Numbered from the stretch's first letter, positions 19,284 through 28,808 are shown. The stretch is 64,000 nucleotides of DNA from Paludibacteraceae bacterium (GCA_024401435.1 JAKSLB010000002.1:124001-188000), one strand, 5' to 3'. Made by a program: numbers and translations. The notes: generated by a model not told the origin, from the letters alone.

Positions 19284-19355
19284 TTGTCCATATGTTCTTC
19301 CTTAGAGAACTTTTTTAGAAACCATAAATATTTAAGTGTTATAAAGTTAAATACG

Positions 19356-22100
19356 ATGAAAAACATTATTACAACATTTTTGGTAAGCTTTTCCTTGTTG
19401 GCATTTAATATAAACGTGATTTTTGCTGAAGGAGGTTCGCGGGGTCTTTGGGCGTCAAAGTCTCAGGATGGGAAAAGTGTTTTTGTGAGTTGGCGTATGC
19501 GTTCTACGGATGCACCTAAAAGTACTACATATAAATTGTTTGCTGATGGCAATTTGGTAAGTACTCTTACCGACAAAACCAATGTCCAATTATCTACACA
19601 GTATCAAAATTCCACATTCTCGTTGGAAGTGTATGATAATTCAGGGAATAAGATTGATTCTCAAACAGGTGTGAAATGTACTCAGTATGATTATCACCCT
19701 ATTCAATTGAACCATCCAGGTACGTATAATTTGAGTGGTGGTACTGTCACATATTCCCCATATGATTGTTCTGCTTATGATATGGATGGTGATGGTGAAC
19801 AGGAGATTATTATGTGTTGGGAAGGAGGTACGGGTGCGTTGGCAACAGCAACAGCTCCTCCTATTTTGGATTGTATCAAATTGGATGGTACTTTGTTGTG
19901 GAGAATTAATTTAGGCCCTAATGTGTTAGCAGGTTGCCGTTTTACTTTCTTGTGTTATGACTTTGATGAAGATGGGTACGGCGAGTTGATTGTAAAAACT
20001 GCACAAGGATCTAAAGATGCAACAGGTAATTTCTTGTCAAAGGGTGCTGCTGCGGGGGCTAATCATTATGCGTCTTCGATTAATGGCGCTGGAGTTATTA
20101 CAGATGCGGGAAAAGAGTGGATAACTTGCTTTGATGGTCGTACAGGTAAAGAGTTGGCAACGATTGATTATTGGCCTTATTTTAATATACAAAATGACTG
20201 GGATGATCGTTCGGGTAACTATGATAGAAATGATTATGGACATCGTGGAAACTGGTTTAAAGGTTGCGTGGCATTCTTGAATGTGGATGGGAAACCAAAA
20301 CCTTGTGCTGTCACAAACCGTGGTATCTATACTTATTCGTATGCCGCAGCTTATACATGGGATGGAACGAACTTGTCTACCTTGTGGCGTCACACATCTG
20401 ATCGTAGCGGTCAGGGAATCTATGGACAAGGTGCTCATAGTATCACTTGTGGTGATGTCGATAATGATGGATTTGATGAAATCATTGTGGGTGCTGCTTG
20501 TTTGGATCATGATGGTAAATTGTTGTGGCGTACTGGATTGGGTCATGGAGATGCTACTCATCTTGGTGAATTTGACCCAAGTCATGAGGGATTAGAGTAT
20601 TTTATGATAACCGAAGAATCAAATGTTTCATACAATTCAGCATTGTTGGATGCAAAGACGGGTAGAGTTTTGGCTGGACGTCCACAAACTGGTGGAGATA
20701 CGGGACGGGGCATGATTTTGGATTGTGATGATCGATATGAAGGTGCAGAGTATTTTGATTGGAGTGATGAACAAATGTTCTCATGTAAAGATCAAGCTAT
20801 AGCTCTATGGCATGTCGGTTCAACCAATAGCAGCTCTATTAATTTCCGTATATTCTTTGATGGCGATTTGTATGAAGAATACACGGATCGAGGTCATGTG
20901 GACTCATGGAATAGCGGACAAAAAACATGGGAAAGAGTTTATGTGTTTGGTTATAATAATATAATTGACGGAACGAAAGTCCAATGGGCTGCTAATACGA
21001 ATAATGACACAAAATATAATTGCTGTCTTCAAGCGGATATCATTGGTGATTGGCGTGAGGAGTCTATTTTCTGGACAAAAGTCAATGGCAAATATTTCCT
21101 TACAATTTATCCTACAACGATTCCTTCTGATTATAAGTTGCCTTGGTTGCGTGATGACCATATATATGATATGGCAGTTGCTTGGCAAAATTGTGGATAC
21201 AATCAACCTCCTCATTTGGGATATAGCCCAGTTGAATATTATAAACAATTAAGTAAGGTTACACCTCCTGCATCGTTGACAAAACAAGGGGAAGGCTCAA
21301 GTAGTCAATCTGTTCGAAAGGGTGATCCTATTGTCAACTTCTCTTATTCGTGGGAAAATGCAACGGGGGTTACTGTGAGTGGATTGCCTAATGGAGTGAC
21401 ATACTCTATCAATAATGCTGAAAAAACTGTTTACATTAGTGGCGTGGCAAATGATAATGCTGGTGATTATAATTTTGTGGTTACTACTGTTGGAAATGAT
21501 GAAAATACGGTTAAAAATGGTGTTATTACCATTTTGCCTGAATCCGTTGCTGAAATTTCTTCCGTAGAAGGAACTTTAGATCAGACTGTCTATCAAGATA
21601 GTGCCATCGCTGCATTAAAGGTTTATTGGAATAATGCCACTAACGTTCAATTGCAAGGAGATGTTCCAAATGGAATATACTTGCAAGTGGATGAAAATAA
21701 TCATGTGGCTGTTCTACAAGGAACTGCAGAAGAACAAGGTATGTACAAATATTGTATTTGTGCCTCTCTTGAATCATCTGACACATGTGTTTGTGGATCT
21801 TTTGAAGTGAAAGAAAATGACATGTCGGATGTATCATTGGTTTCAAATTCAACAGCGTTCTTCGTTGCACCCAATCCTATGGATGATTATACAGAAGTCA
21901 CTTTCACATCTTTGAAGAATCAAGAAATAAAGTGGTTTGTGCAAGATATCTCTGGCACTATTTGCTTGTCTGACGTAGAAAATCTTTGGAAGGAGCAGGC
22001 TAACTTTAAAATTAATGTTTCTGCATTACCTGCAGGCATTTATTTCTTAAGAATTGAGGGAGATGACTTCACTGTAAATGAGAAAATTTTGGTGAAATAA
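19356..22100 (+). CDS. Secreted PL11 rhamnogalacturonan lyase with T9SS C-terminal domain
   Basis: 914 residues from the ATG at 19356, which begins a good signal peptide (MKNIITTFLVSFSLLAFNI, cleaved before EGGSRG). The mature N-terminus SRGLWASKSQDGKSVFVSW and the beta-propeller with calcium-type loops DMDGDGEQEI, DFDEDGYGELI and DVDNDGFDEII are typical of family PL11, which cleaves the rhamnogalacturonan-I backbone of pectin. Residues about 620-830 are two Ig-like modules. The last 80 or so form a T9SS sorting domain (FFVAPNPMDDYTEVTF through LPAGIYFLRI). It is flanked by its own promoter and terminator. Endo or exo action cannot be told from sequence alone. Confidence 0.92.
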   Translation: MKNIITTFLVSFSLLAFNINVIFAEGGSRGLWASKSQDGKSVFVSWRMRSTDAPKSTTYKLFADGNLVSTLTDKTNVQLSTQYQNSTFSLEVYDNSGNKIDSQTGVKCTQYDYHPIQLNHPGTYNLSGGTVTYSPYDCSAYDMDGDGEQEIIMCWEGGTGALATATAPPILDCIKLDGTLLWRINLGPNVLAGCRFTFLCYDFDEDGYGELIVKTAQGSKDATGNFLSKGAAAGANHYASSINGAGVITDAGKEWITCFDGRTGKELATIDYWPYFNIQNDWDDRSGNYDRNDYGHRGNWFKGCVAFLNVDGKPKPCAVTNRGIYTYSYAAAYTWDGTNLSTLWRHTSDRSGQGIYGQGAHSITCGDVDNDGFDEIIVGAACLDHDGKLLWRTGLGHGDATHLGEFDPSHEGLEYFMITEESNVSYNSALLDAKTGRVLAGRPQTGGDTGRGMILDCDDRYEGAEYFDWSDEQMFSCKDQAIALWHVGSTNSSSINFRIFFDGDLYEEYTDRGHVDSWNSGQKTWERVYVFGYNNIIDGTKVQWAANTNNDTKYNCCLQADIIGDWREESIFWTKVNGKYFLTIYPTTIPSDYKLPWLRDDHIYDMAVAWQNCGYNQPPHLGYSPVEYYKQLSKVTPPASLTKQGEGSSSQSVRKGDPIVNFSYSWENATGVTVSGLPNGVTYSINNAEKTVYISGVANDNAGDYNFVVTTVGNDENTVKNGVITILPESVAEISSVEGTLDQTVYQDSAIAALKVYWNNATNVQLQGDVPNGIYLQVDENNHVAVLQGTAEEQGMYKYCICASLESSDTCVCGSFEVKENDMSDVSLVSNSTAFFVAPNPMDDYTEVTFTSLKNQEIKWFVQDISGTICLSDVENLWKEQANFKINVSALPAGIYFLRIEGDDFTVNEKILVK

Positions 22101-22123
22101 AAATAAAGAATTCAGATACGGAA

Positions 22124-22157
22124 GGGAATGTATGGCCTATAATACATTCCCTTTTTT
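22124..22157 (+). terminator. Terminator of the PL11 gene
   Basis: GGGAATGTAT and ATACATTCCC form a perfect 10-bp stem with an 8-base loop, followed by T6. Confidence 0.93.
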
Positions 22158-22210
22158 GTGCCCATTTTATATAAGTGTATGGATTTATTCATAATTAGAA
22201 TTTATTTCTG

Positions 22211-22218
22211 TAGCTTTG
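22211..22218 (+). promoter_or_regulatory. -7 promoter box (TAGCTTTG) for the PL14-like gene
   Basis: TAGCTTTG fits TAnnTTTG, 97 bases before the start codon, implying a leader of roughly 90 bases. Confidence 0.5.
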
Positions 22219-22314
22219 TGCGTTGACTATGAGAAAAGAAACATTGTATTGTTGCCTAATGAGTTCTAATGGACGAAAAATCGTTTTTGGGGAACTTTTT
22301 TATAATAGAATTGT

Positions 22315-24510
22315 ATGAAGAAAATTTTCACATTTATTATAAGTCTTCTTTTTTTGCCAGTTCGTGCAGAAATGATTTCTTCGACAAATTTCGAAGGTTT
22401 TCAGCAGGGAACACCAATGTCTCGTGAATTGTTTCAAGAAAAGGGATTTCAAACGGGAACGTGGGATAATTCATTGTCTACAAGAACAATTATTGATTCC
22501 ACACAATCGTTTTCCGGCTTGCAGTCTATGCGTATTATGTATCCCAAAAACGGATTCGGACCAGAAGAGACAGGTTGCCAAGTTCAATTAAAATTCACGA
22601 AAAGAGACGAAGCATTTGTATCCTATTGCTTACGATTTTCTGAAAATTTCTCATGGGGAATGACTAGTTATGGAGGAAAATTGCCTGGATTGTGTGGCGG
22701 TGCTAATTGTTCAGGAGGGGAAACCTGTGATGGTACGAATGGCTTTTCTGCTCGTTTGATGTGGCGTGAAGGCGGTAAGGCAATTTTGTATTTATATCAT
22801 ATGGACAAACCAGACCAATATGGAGAAATATATGAGTTGCTATATCCTAATGGCAGTCAAGTTGTTTTTAACCGAGGAGAGTGGTATCATGTGGCAGAAC
22901 GTGTAAAAATAAATACCGATGGTTCCACTTATGATGGAGAGGTGGAGATATGGATAAATGGGCTACAAGTTTTATTGGTGAAAGGGTTGCGCTTTACATC
23001 GAATGGTGATAAGGTGGATAATTTTTATATATCTACGTTTCATGGTGGAGATGATGAAACATGGTGTCCAACTGAAACATGTTACACATGGTTGGATGAC
23101 ATACGAATAGGAACCACCTATCAGGACGTGTCATATCAAAGTTGTCGAAAGCCTGAGATAGGAGAGAACCAATCTTTGTGTACGGGTGCAAAATCTTATT
23201 CATTTGCTCCTGATTTTACAAGTGAAAAAGTAAACTATCAATGGGTATGGAATGGTAAACGTATTTCAACAGAATCTTCTATCCTTGTGTGGAATGAAGG
23301 TCGATACGTGTTGATAGCAGATAGTGCTTGGTGTAGTAGAAAAGATACTGCATATTTGTTGACAACTGTACATCCGGATTTAAGAGAAGATAAACGTATA
23401 TGCAGTAGTTCTTTTGTGGAATTAAACACACAATTAACAAATGATACGATGGCGTATTCTTTTGAATGGAGTAGGAATGGGGTGGTACTGAATGAACGTA
23501 CCAATAAGATAAGAGTGAAGGATGCTGGTCGTTATACAGTTAAGGTTTTGGCTGGACAATGCCCGACAGATTCGGATTACATCGATGTTACGTCAGGATT
23601 ATTAGAAATAAAAGAGAATGCGGATGAACAGAATACAAAATTCTATATTGAAAATGCTCGTGAAGATGGAATTTATAATTGGTATAATGATGAAGAATTG
23701 CAGGATTTGTATTTCACAGGTCCTTGCTTGATAATGCCATCGACACTTTCTTCACGTTATTTATATGTGAAAGAAGAAAATTCAATTAGTGCTTTAGTGG
23801 GCAAGAAAAAATTGACGACGAACGCTTGGACACGAAGTGATTTTTCGGAATCTATGCTTTTTACAGTGATGAAAACTTTGACGATAGATTCTTTGTCTAT
23901 CTATCCCAAGGCTGATTTGACGGCTGTGATTCGTATTATAGATGATAAAACAGGAGAATTGGTGTCATCCCAAACATATAAGAATCTTTCTCCAGGAGAA
24001 AACCGGTTGCCTATAAATGTAACATTAAAGCCGGGAAACTATAAAATGAATGCAGACGGCACAACCGCACCTTTGTATCATTCACATGATGACGATGATA
24101 TAAAGTTTCCATATCTGATAGAAAATGTCATTTCTATTAATGGATCTGATAAAGAATGGATGAATGAAAAAGCATGGTATCTGTATTTTTATAATTGGAG
24201 AATCACGGTTGGAAATGTTTGTGCTGCGACACCCGTTTATTTTCATGGAAAAGAATTAACCTTTCGATCAGACATTAGGCAAAATAAAATTGACGTGTAT
24301 CCAAAGTATACTGATGGGGAATTAAATATCGATGGAATAGAGGGGAAAGCAAAAGTGTCCGTTTTTTCATCTAATGGAAAAAAGATTTTTTCTGTCAAAT
24401 GTCGACAATCCCATTTATACTTGAATGTTGGGAAGCTGAAATCAGGACCTTATCTTTTAGTGGTGGAGAATCTACAGGGACGTTTTGTTACCCGATTTAT
24501 GAAATTTTAG
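22315..24510 (+). CDS. Secreted PL14-like polysaccharide lyase with Ig-like domains and T9SS C-terminal domain
   Basis: 731 residues. A signal peptide (MKKIFTFIISLLFLPVRA) is followed by a jelly-roll domain at about 20-270 with GGKLPGLCGG, CSGGE, GFSARLMWREGG, FNRGEWYHVAERVKIN and TWLDDIRIGT. These features recall the PL14 fold, a lyase family acting on alginate or glucuronan; I assign this from memory of the motif, without a search. Two Ig-like modules (about 275-355 and 360-430) and a beta-rich region follow. The last 75 residues look like a T9SS sorting domain (VYPKYTDGELNIDG, LKSGPYLLVVENL). Substrate is uncertain. Cysteines are frequent, as expected for an exported protein. Confidence 0.75.
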   Translation: MKKIFTFIISLLFLPVRAEMISSTNFEGFQQGTPMSRELFQEKGFQTGTWDNSLSTRTIIDSTQSFSGLQSMRIMYPKNGFGPEETGCQVQLKFTKRDEAFVSYCLRFSENFSWGMTSYGGKLPGLCGGANCSGGETCDGTNGFSARLMWREGGKAILYLYHMDKPDQYGEIYELLYPNGSQVVFNRGEWYHVAERVKINTDGSTYDGEVEIWINGLQVLLVKGLRFTSNGDKVDNFYISTFHGGDDETWCPTETCYTWLDDIRIGTTYQDVSYQSCRKPEIGENQSLCTGAKSYSFAPDFTSEKVNYQWVWNGKRISTESSILVWNEGRYVLIADSAWCSRKDTAYLLTTVHPDLREDKRICSSSFVELNTQLTNDTMAYSFEWSRNGVVLNERTNKIRVKDAGRYTVKVLAGQCPTDSDYIDVTSGLLEIKENADEQNTKFYIENAREDGIYNWYNDEELQDLYFTGPCLIMPSTLSSRYLYVKEENSISALVGKKKLTTNAWTRSDFSESMLFTVMKTLTIDSLSIYPKADLTAVIRIIDDKTGELVSSQTYKNLSPGENRLPINVTLKPGNYKMNADGTTAPLYHSHDDDDIKFPYLIENVISINGSDKEWMNEKAWYLYFYNWRITVGNVCAATPVYFHGKELTFRSDIRQNKIDVYPKYTDGELNIDGIEGKAKVSVFSSNGKKIFSVKCRQSHLYLNVGKLKSGPYLLVVENLQGRFVTRFMKF

Positions 24511-24542
24511 AGAGAATATATATTATGTGTTTAAAAAATTGT

Positions 24543-24550
24543 TAAATTTG
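24543..24550 (+). promoter_or_regulatory. -7 promoter box (TAAATTTG) for the GH3-HAD operon
   Basis: TAAATTTG lies 42 bases before the GH3-type gene. Confidence 0.5.
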
Positions 24551-24591
24551 TTCCGTTAAATAAATTTTGAAATAATAAATAGAAAATATAT

Positions 24592-26298
24592 ATGGCAAAA
24601 TCATTTAATTCGTATCTGGCAAAGTTCCTACTTAGTATAGCAGGATCTAAAGAAAAAAAGAAACTAGTGGCAGCTTCAATTGATTGTAAGAAATCGCAAG
24701 CTGAAACGTTGAGAGCAATCTTAGATTATGCAAAAGATTCCGTTTATGGAAAGGAACATAATTTCGCTAAAATATTAGAAGCAACAACTGATGATGCTCT
24801 TTTTGAGGCATATCGTCAGAATGTAAAGCCAAATGATTATGAAGATTTTCGTCCATATGTTGAGAGACATAAGAATGGAGAGGAGAATGTCCTATTCCCA
24901 GGTAAACCAAAAATGTATGCTACCACTTCTGGTACAACAAGTGAACCAAAGTGGATTCCGATTACTAACGAATACTATGGCAACATCTATTCAAAGATGA
25001 CGAAGGTATGGCTTTATTCCTTTATTGAAAATCGACCAGATGTATTTAATGGAAAAATTGTTTCAATTGTAGGTAAGGCTATTGAAGGAGAAGCTCCAGA
25101 TGGTACATTATATGGTTCTGTATCAGGTGTAACTCAACGTGATTGCCCTGGTTTCGTGAAGAAATTGTATACAGCACCTGCAGATGTCTTTACAATTGCT
25201 GATTATAAGGCTCGTTATTATTGTATCATGCGTTTTGGTATCGAACAAGATGTAACACTTATTGTTACTGCAAATCCTTCTACGATAGTTGAGATGCAAA
25301 ACAATGTAAATGAGTTCTTCGATGATTATGTTGATGATATAGAGAAAGGTATAATCAGTTCGAAGATTAATATCTCAGATGAGTTACGTCAAAAAATGTT
25401 AGCAGAGAAGAATATTCAACCCAATCCTAAACGTGCTGCTGAACTTCGTGCTTTGAAGGCAAAATATGGTATTGTGTTGCCTAAACATTATTGGCCAAAT
25501 TTGCAGATTCTTAATACTTGGAAGTGTGGTAATACTCGTATGTATCTTGATAAATTCAAGAATTCATTCCCTGATTGTTGTCTACACCAAGAGTTCAGCT
25601 ATTTCTCTTCTGAATGTCGTGCTGGATTAGTGATGCCAGAAACAAAGGATACAAATGGTACGGTTGTCTTCCCTCATATGCACTATTTTGAGTTTGTTGA
25701 GGAACATGATATTGAGAGTGAAAACCCTAAATTCCTTCAGCTTCATGAACTTGAAATGGGTAAGAGATATTGTCCATATGTAACCACATGGGCTGGTCTT
25801 TATCGTTATACGATGAGTGACCTTCTTGAAGTGGATGGAAAATTCAATTCAATTCCTACAATCCATATGATTCAAAAAATCAATGGTATTGTTACTATGA
25901 CGGGAGAAAAACTACATGAACGTCAGTTTATTTCTGCAGTTGAAGATGCTTCTAAAGCTACAGGTAAGAAATTGAAATTCTATATTGGTTTTGCAGATAT
26001 GGAAATTTCTGCCTACCATTTCTACTATGAGTTCGAAAATCAAGAGACAACTCAAGCAGAGGCTGACGAATTTAATAAACTTGTAGATGAGAATTTGAAG
26101 AAAGTTAATATAGAATATGAAGCTAAGAGAGCTTCTTTCCGTGTGAAGGATCCGATAGCTCATTTGTTAGTTGAAAATTCATTCGAGAAATTTAAAGCTC
26201 GTTGTATTGATGAAGGTGCTCGCGACGGTCAGTTTAAGTTGAATTTGTTGCTCCAAGATGAAAAACGTCACGCTAAATTTAAGGATCTCGTTAAATAA
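24592..26298 (+). CDS. GH3 auxin-responsive-family acyl-acid amido synthetase-like adenylating enzyme
   Basis: 568 residues, in the range of the GH3 family (the plant JAR1/GH3 group, part of the ANL adenylating superfamily, not glycoside hydrolase GH3). Seen: the ATP/AMP motif YATTSGTTSEPKWIPIT near 102-118, the central HQEFSYFSSECRAG near 330 and the hinge-proximal YRYTMSDLLEVDG near 404 with MTGEKLHERQF. Plant members join amino acids to hormones such as jasmonate or indoleacetate. The acid and amine used by bacterial members are, to my knowledge, not established. It shares an operon with a HAD hydrolase 2 bases downstream. Confidence 0.88.
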   Translation: MAKSFNSYLAKFLLSIAGSKEKKKLVAASIDCKKSQAETLRAILDYAKDSVYGKEHNFAKILEATTDDALFEAYRQNVKPNDYEDFRPYVERHKNGEENVLFPGKPKMYATTSGTTSEPKWIPITNEYYGNIYSKMTKVWLYSFIENRPDVFNGKIVSIVGKAIEGEAPDGTLYGSVSGVTQRDCPGFVKKLYTAPADVFTIADYKARYYCIMRFGIEQDVTLIVTANPSTIVEMQNNVNEFFDDYVDDIEKGIISSKINISDELRQKMLAEKNIQPNPKRAAELRALKAKYGIVLPKHYWPNLQILNTWKCGNTRMYLDKFKNSFPDCCLHQEFSYFSSECRAGLVMPETKDTNGTVVFPHMHYFEFVEEHDIESENPKFLQLHELEMGKRYCPYVTTWAGLYRYTMSDLLEVDGKFNSIPTIHMIQKINGIVTMTGEKLHERQFISAVEDASKATGKKLKFYIGFADMEISAYHFYYEFENQETTQAEADEFNKLVDENLKKVNIEYEAKRASFRVKDPIAHLLVENSFEKFKARCIDEGARDGQFKLNLLLQDEKRHAKFKDLVK

Positions 26299-26300
26299 TA

Positions 26301-26996
26301 ATGAACATTGATTTAAGTAAGGTACGTGCCATCGTCTTTGATCTCGATGGCACGTTATATAACAACAGCCGCTTCCCTTTTTGGTTGGTATCATCAAGGG
26401 TTGCGGATGCTTTCGTTTTTAGTGCTGAAAGAAAAATTAGAAGACAAATGAAAGGCGTAGATTTAGATAATTCAGAAGCCTTTTACGACTCTTTTTTCTC
26501 ACATCTTTCAGACAAATCTCGATTTACAGCGGAGGAGGCTCGAGAATGGTATTGGGAAACCTATATGGAACTTTTCCCTCGCATTTTACGTAAACATTAC
26601 AAACCCAATGAGGGTGTGGAAGAGGTCTTTGCTCATTTGAATGAGATGGAGATACCTTCTGCTATTTATTCGGATTATCCTTTGGTAAAAGAGAGAATGG
26701 AAGCGTTAGGACTTTCCGGTGATCTCTGTGAAAATTATTGGTCAGCTCCAGACATGGGAGCATTTAAACCTGCTATCCGCCCTATGCATGAAATTGCATC
26801 GGCTATGGGCGTTTCCGCATCTGAATTATTGGTAGTGGGTGACCGTGTGGATACGGATGGAAAATCGGCTTTTTCATGTGGTGCTCAATTCGTTCATATC
26901 TTAAAGAAGAAAAATTCAAAGGACCCTTCTACCGACTATGTTTCAATGCATTGGGATGAGTTTGTTGAAGTGATATTGAAGTGGAATGGGAAATAG
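26301..26996 (+). CDS. HAD-superfamily hydrolase (phosphatase-like)
   Basis: 231 residues. The N-terminal motif FDLDGTLYNN carries the nucleophile Asp14 and Asp16; the C-terminal motif is VGDRVDTDGKSA, with Lys155-region FKP between them. A helical cap lies at about 22-100. This is the phosphoglycolate-phosphatase-like branch of HAD, acting on a small phosphorylated metabolite that is not identifiable here. A 2-base gap to the GH3-type gene implies co-expression. The ATG directly follows that gene's double stop. Confidence 0.88.
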   Translation: MNIDLSKVRAIVFDLDGTLYNNSRFPFWLVSSRVADAFVFSAERKIRRQMKGVDLDNSEAFYDSFFSHLSDKSRFTAEEAREWYWETYMELFPRILRKHYKPNEGVEEVFAHLNEMEIPSAIYSDYPLVKERMEALGLSGDLCENYWSAPDMGAFKPAIRPMHEIASAMGVSASELLVVGDRVDTDGKSAFSCGAQFVHILKKKNSKDPSTDYVSMHWDEFVEVILKWNGK

Positions 26997-27097
26997 AAAT
27001 AATAATTAATTTCAGAAATCCTATTTAATCGTTCTTGTTATTGCATATTGACCGTTGAGTCTATTAAAGATTTTACGTGTTATCCCGTATAAAATAA

Positions 27098-27135
27098 TCA
27101 CACTACCGACAAAGGTCTTGCTCGTCGGAAGTGTG
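27098..27135. terminator. Long inverted repeat between convergent HAD and acyltransferase genes
   Basis: TCACACTACCGAC and GTCGGAAGTGTGA pair with one mismatch around a 12-base loop, midway in a 191-base convergent gap. T-rich sequence follows on the + strand. The rest of the gap shows nothing else. Confidence 0.7.
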
Positions 27136-27187
27136 AATATATTCTTTTTGTCTGAATGACTTTTATTGCTTTCGTAGGTGTGATTTT

Positions 27188-28048
27188 CTATCCTTTGTCA
27201 TTAGGTTGTACAGAAGGCCATGGATTTTCAATGATACCAGCCATTTCGCACATTTTTGCGTGAACGCGATCTCTTAATTCATCAACAGCTTCTTTTCTTG
27301 GAAGATCAAGGTTAGGGAAGATAGGTTCACCAACGCGACAGGTGTAAAGAGGTTCTTTTTTGTTGAATAATTTATATAATCCAGTTCTTTCTCTATAGAC
27401 GATAACCATCGGAAGAATTGGCATTTTGTATTTGTAAGCAAAGATGAAAGCACCTTTACGGAAAGGACGAAGAGGTTTGTAGTTGTTCCATCTGCACTCT
27501 TCTGGGAATACATGAAACCATTCTTTACGTTCGTGAAGAGTATCAAAAGCCTCGTTGAATTTTTTCATGGCGCTCATGGATTTAGGAACGGGTATACCGC
27601 ATGAGTGTCGCATGTTATCACGATCTCTAGTTTGAAAATTGTCAGCCCAAGCGGGATACCATATTCTTAGTTTGCCAGAAGCACCCCATACAGAGATGAA
27701 GTCCCAACGATAAGCATGGTTACAAACAGTAACAGCACCATTTTCCAAATCTTTTTTGTGCTTTTTAATGTTGTTTTTTCCCTCATATCTCATTCCGAAA
27801 TAGAGAGGGTTGAACCATTTGCATATAAAGTGAAAACGGAATAAAGCCCATACATGACCGATTTTCCATTTCCATGAGTTGTCTAAATAGGGGTATTTTT
27901 CATCGAAAACTTCGTTGTAGATGTTTTCGTAGGATAGCTTGTGTACAAAAGGATCTTCTTCAGGAAAGGTGTCTTCCACATCAGGAATGTATTCATCTTC
28001 CTTTACTTTCATCATTTTGTATCGTTTATTTTCTAAACAAGAACTCAT
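27188..28048 (-). CDS. PlsC-like lysophospholipid acyltransferase
   Basis: 286 residues. The PlsC acyltransferase motif I HX4D is seen in CNHAYRWDFISV (near 112), and a motif III-like FPEECRWN near 180. About 80 residues precede it, acidic at the start (EDEYIPDVEDTFPEEDPF). A short hydrophobic/amphipathic stretch lies near 65-80. It probably acylates a lysophospholipid or related lipid at the inner membrane. It lies 37 bases downstream of the MBL hydrolase gene on the same strand. Confidence 0.85.
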   Translation of the reverse strand: MSSCLENKRYKMMKVKEDEYIPDVEDTFPEEDPFVHKLSYENIYNEVFDEKYPYLDNSWKWKIGHVWALFRFHFICKWFNPLYFGMRYEGKNNIKKHKKDLENGAVTVCNHAYRWDFISVWGASGKLRIWYPAWADNFQTRDRDNMRHSCGIPVPKSMSAMKKFNEAFDTLHERKEWFHVFPEECRWNNYKPLRPFRKGAFIFAYKYKMPILPMVIVYRERTGLYKLFNKKEPLYTCRVGEPIFPNLDLPRKEAVDELRDRVHAKMCEMAGIIENPWPSVQPNDKG

Positions 28049-28085
28049 AAGAATTACAATTAAGAATTAGGAATTAAACAATCTG

Positions 28086-28733
28086 TTAGATGTTTTGCAA
28101 ATATGGATTGTTTTCTTTTTCGAATTTAATGATAGAAGGACATCCATGACCACTATAGATGATAGTGTCGTCAGGAAGTGTTAACAATTTCGTTTTTATG
28201 CTATTGATTAAAGTGTCAAAATTGCCCCTGTGAAGGTCCGTTCGACCTATTCCGCCATGAAAAATTGTATCTCCTGCGAAAACACAGTTCTCTTTTGGCA
28301 TATAGAATGCAAGTCCGCCAGGCGAGTGACCAGGCACAGCCAAAACGTGAAGTTCCAAAGAGTCCATAGTGATAATGTCTCCGTCTTTGATGTATCCTTG
28401 CAGAGGAAGAGCATCGTCATCCATTGGCATTTGGAAGAGAACTAAAAGATCTTGATAATGATTTAAAAAGAAAACGTCTTCTTTTGCACCTTGAGCGCCA
28501 ACGCCATAAGTTTCTTGGATGAATCTATTTCCATAGACATGGTCAAAATGAAGGTGCGTATTGAGAACCATTTTGATGTTTAGGTGGTTCTCTTGAATGA
28601 AATTTGCAAATAATGTTTTTTCTTCTTTGCTTTGACAACCTGCGTCTATGACGATCGTGTTATTTGTCGTTTCGTCAATTAGTAGATATGTGTTAACCTG
28701 TATTTGGTTGAAAACAAAAGTCTTGAGTTTCAT
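28086..28733 (-). CDS. MBL-fold metallo-hydrolase (glyoxalase II-like)
   Basis: 215 residues. The metallo-beta-lactamase metal motif [10 protein letters not shown], with further ligands in PGHSPGG, FAGDTIF and IYSGHGCPS, gives a complete binuclear site. It resembles the hydroxyacylglutathione hydrolase-like group but is shorter at the C-terminus, so the thioester substrate is uncertain. It heads a two-gene unit with the acyltransferase, divergent from lysS. Confidence 0.87.
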   Translation of the reverse strand: MKLKTFVFNQIQVNTYLLIDETTNNTIVIDAGCQSKEEKTLFANFIQENHLNIKMVLNTHLHFDHVYGNRFIQETYGVGAQGAKEDVFFLNHYQDLLVLFQMPMDDDALPLQGYIKDGDIITMDSLELHVLAVPGHSPGGLAFYMPKENCVFAGDTIFHGGIGRTDLHRGNFDTLINSIKTKLLTLPDDTIIYSGHGCPSIIKFEKENNPYLQNI

Positions 28734-28770
28734 CTTGGACGTTTCCTTTTTTTAGTTTGAATTGTCTATG

Positions 28771-28778
28771 CAAAGATA
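28771..28778 (-). promoter_or_regulatory. -7 promoter box (TATCTTTG) for the MBL-acyltransferase unit
   Basis: The minus strand reads TATCTTTG 38 bases before the MBL start. Confidence 0.6.
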
Positions 28779-28800
28779 TAATTATTTTGTTTTTTTTGTG

Positions 28801-28808
28801 TAAATTTG
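28801..28808 (+). promoter_or_regulatory. -7 promoter box (TAAATTTG) for lysS
   Basis: TAAATTTG lies 33 bases before the ATG at 28841. Transcription from it would exclude an upstream in-frame start at 28757. Confidence 0.6.

Noticed and set aside
20037-20585. Open frame of 182 codons on the minus strand inside the PL11 gene
   Set aside because: It mirrors the repetitive Asp/Gly-rich beta-propeller code; translation is Ile/Ser/Thr-rich without motifs, signal or promoter.
24592-26298. Reading GH3 as glycoside hydrolase family 3
   Set aside because: The adenylating motif TSGTTSEPK and family architecture identify the auxin-responsive GH3 family, not the glycosidase family of the same name.
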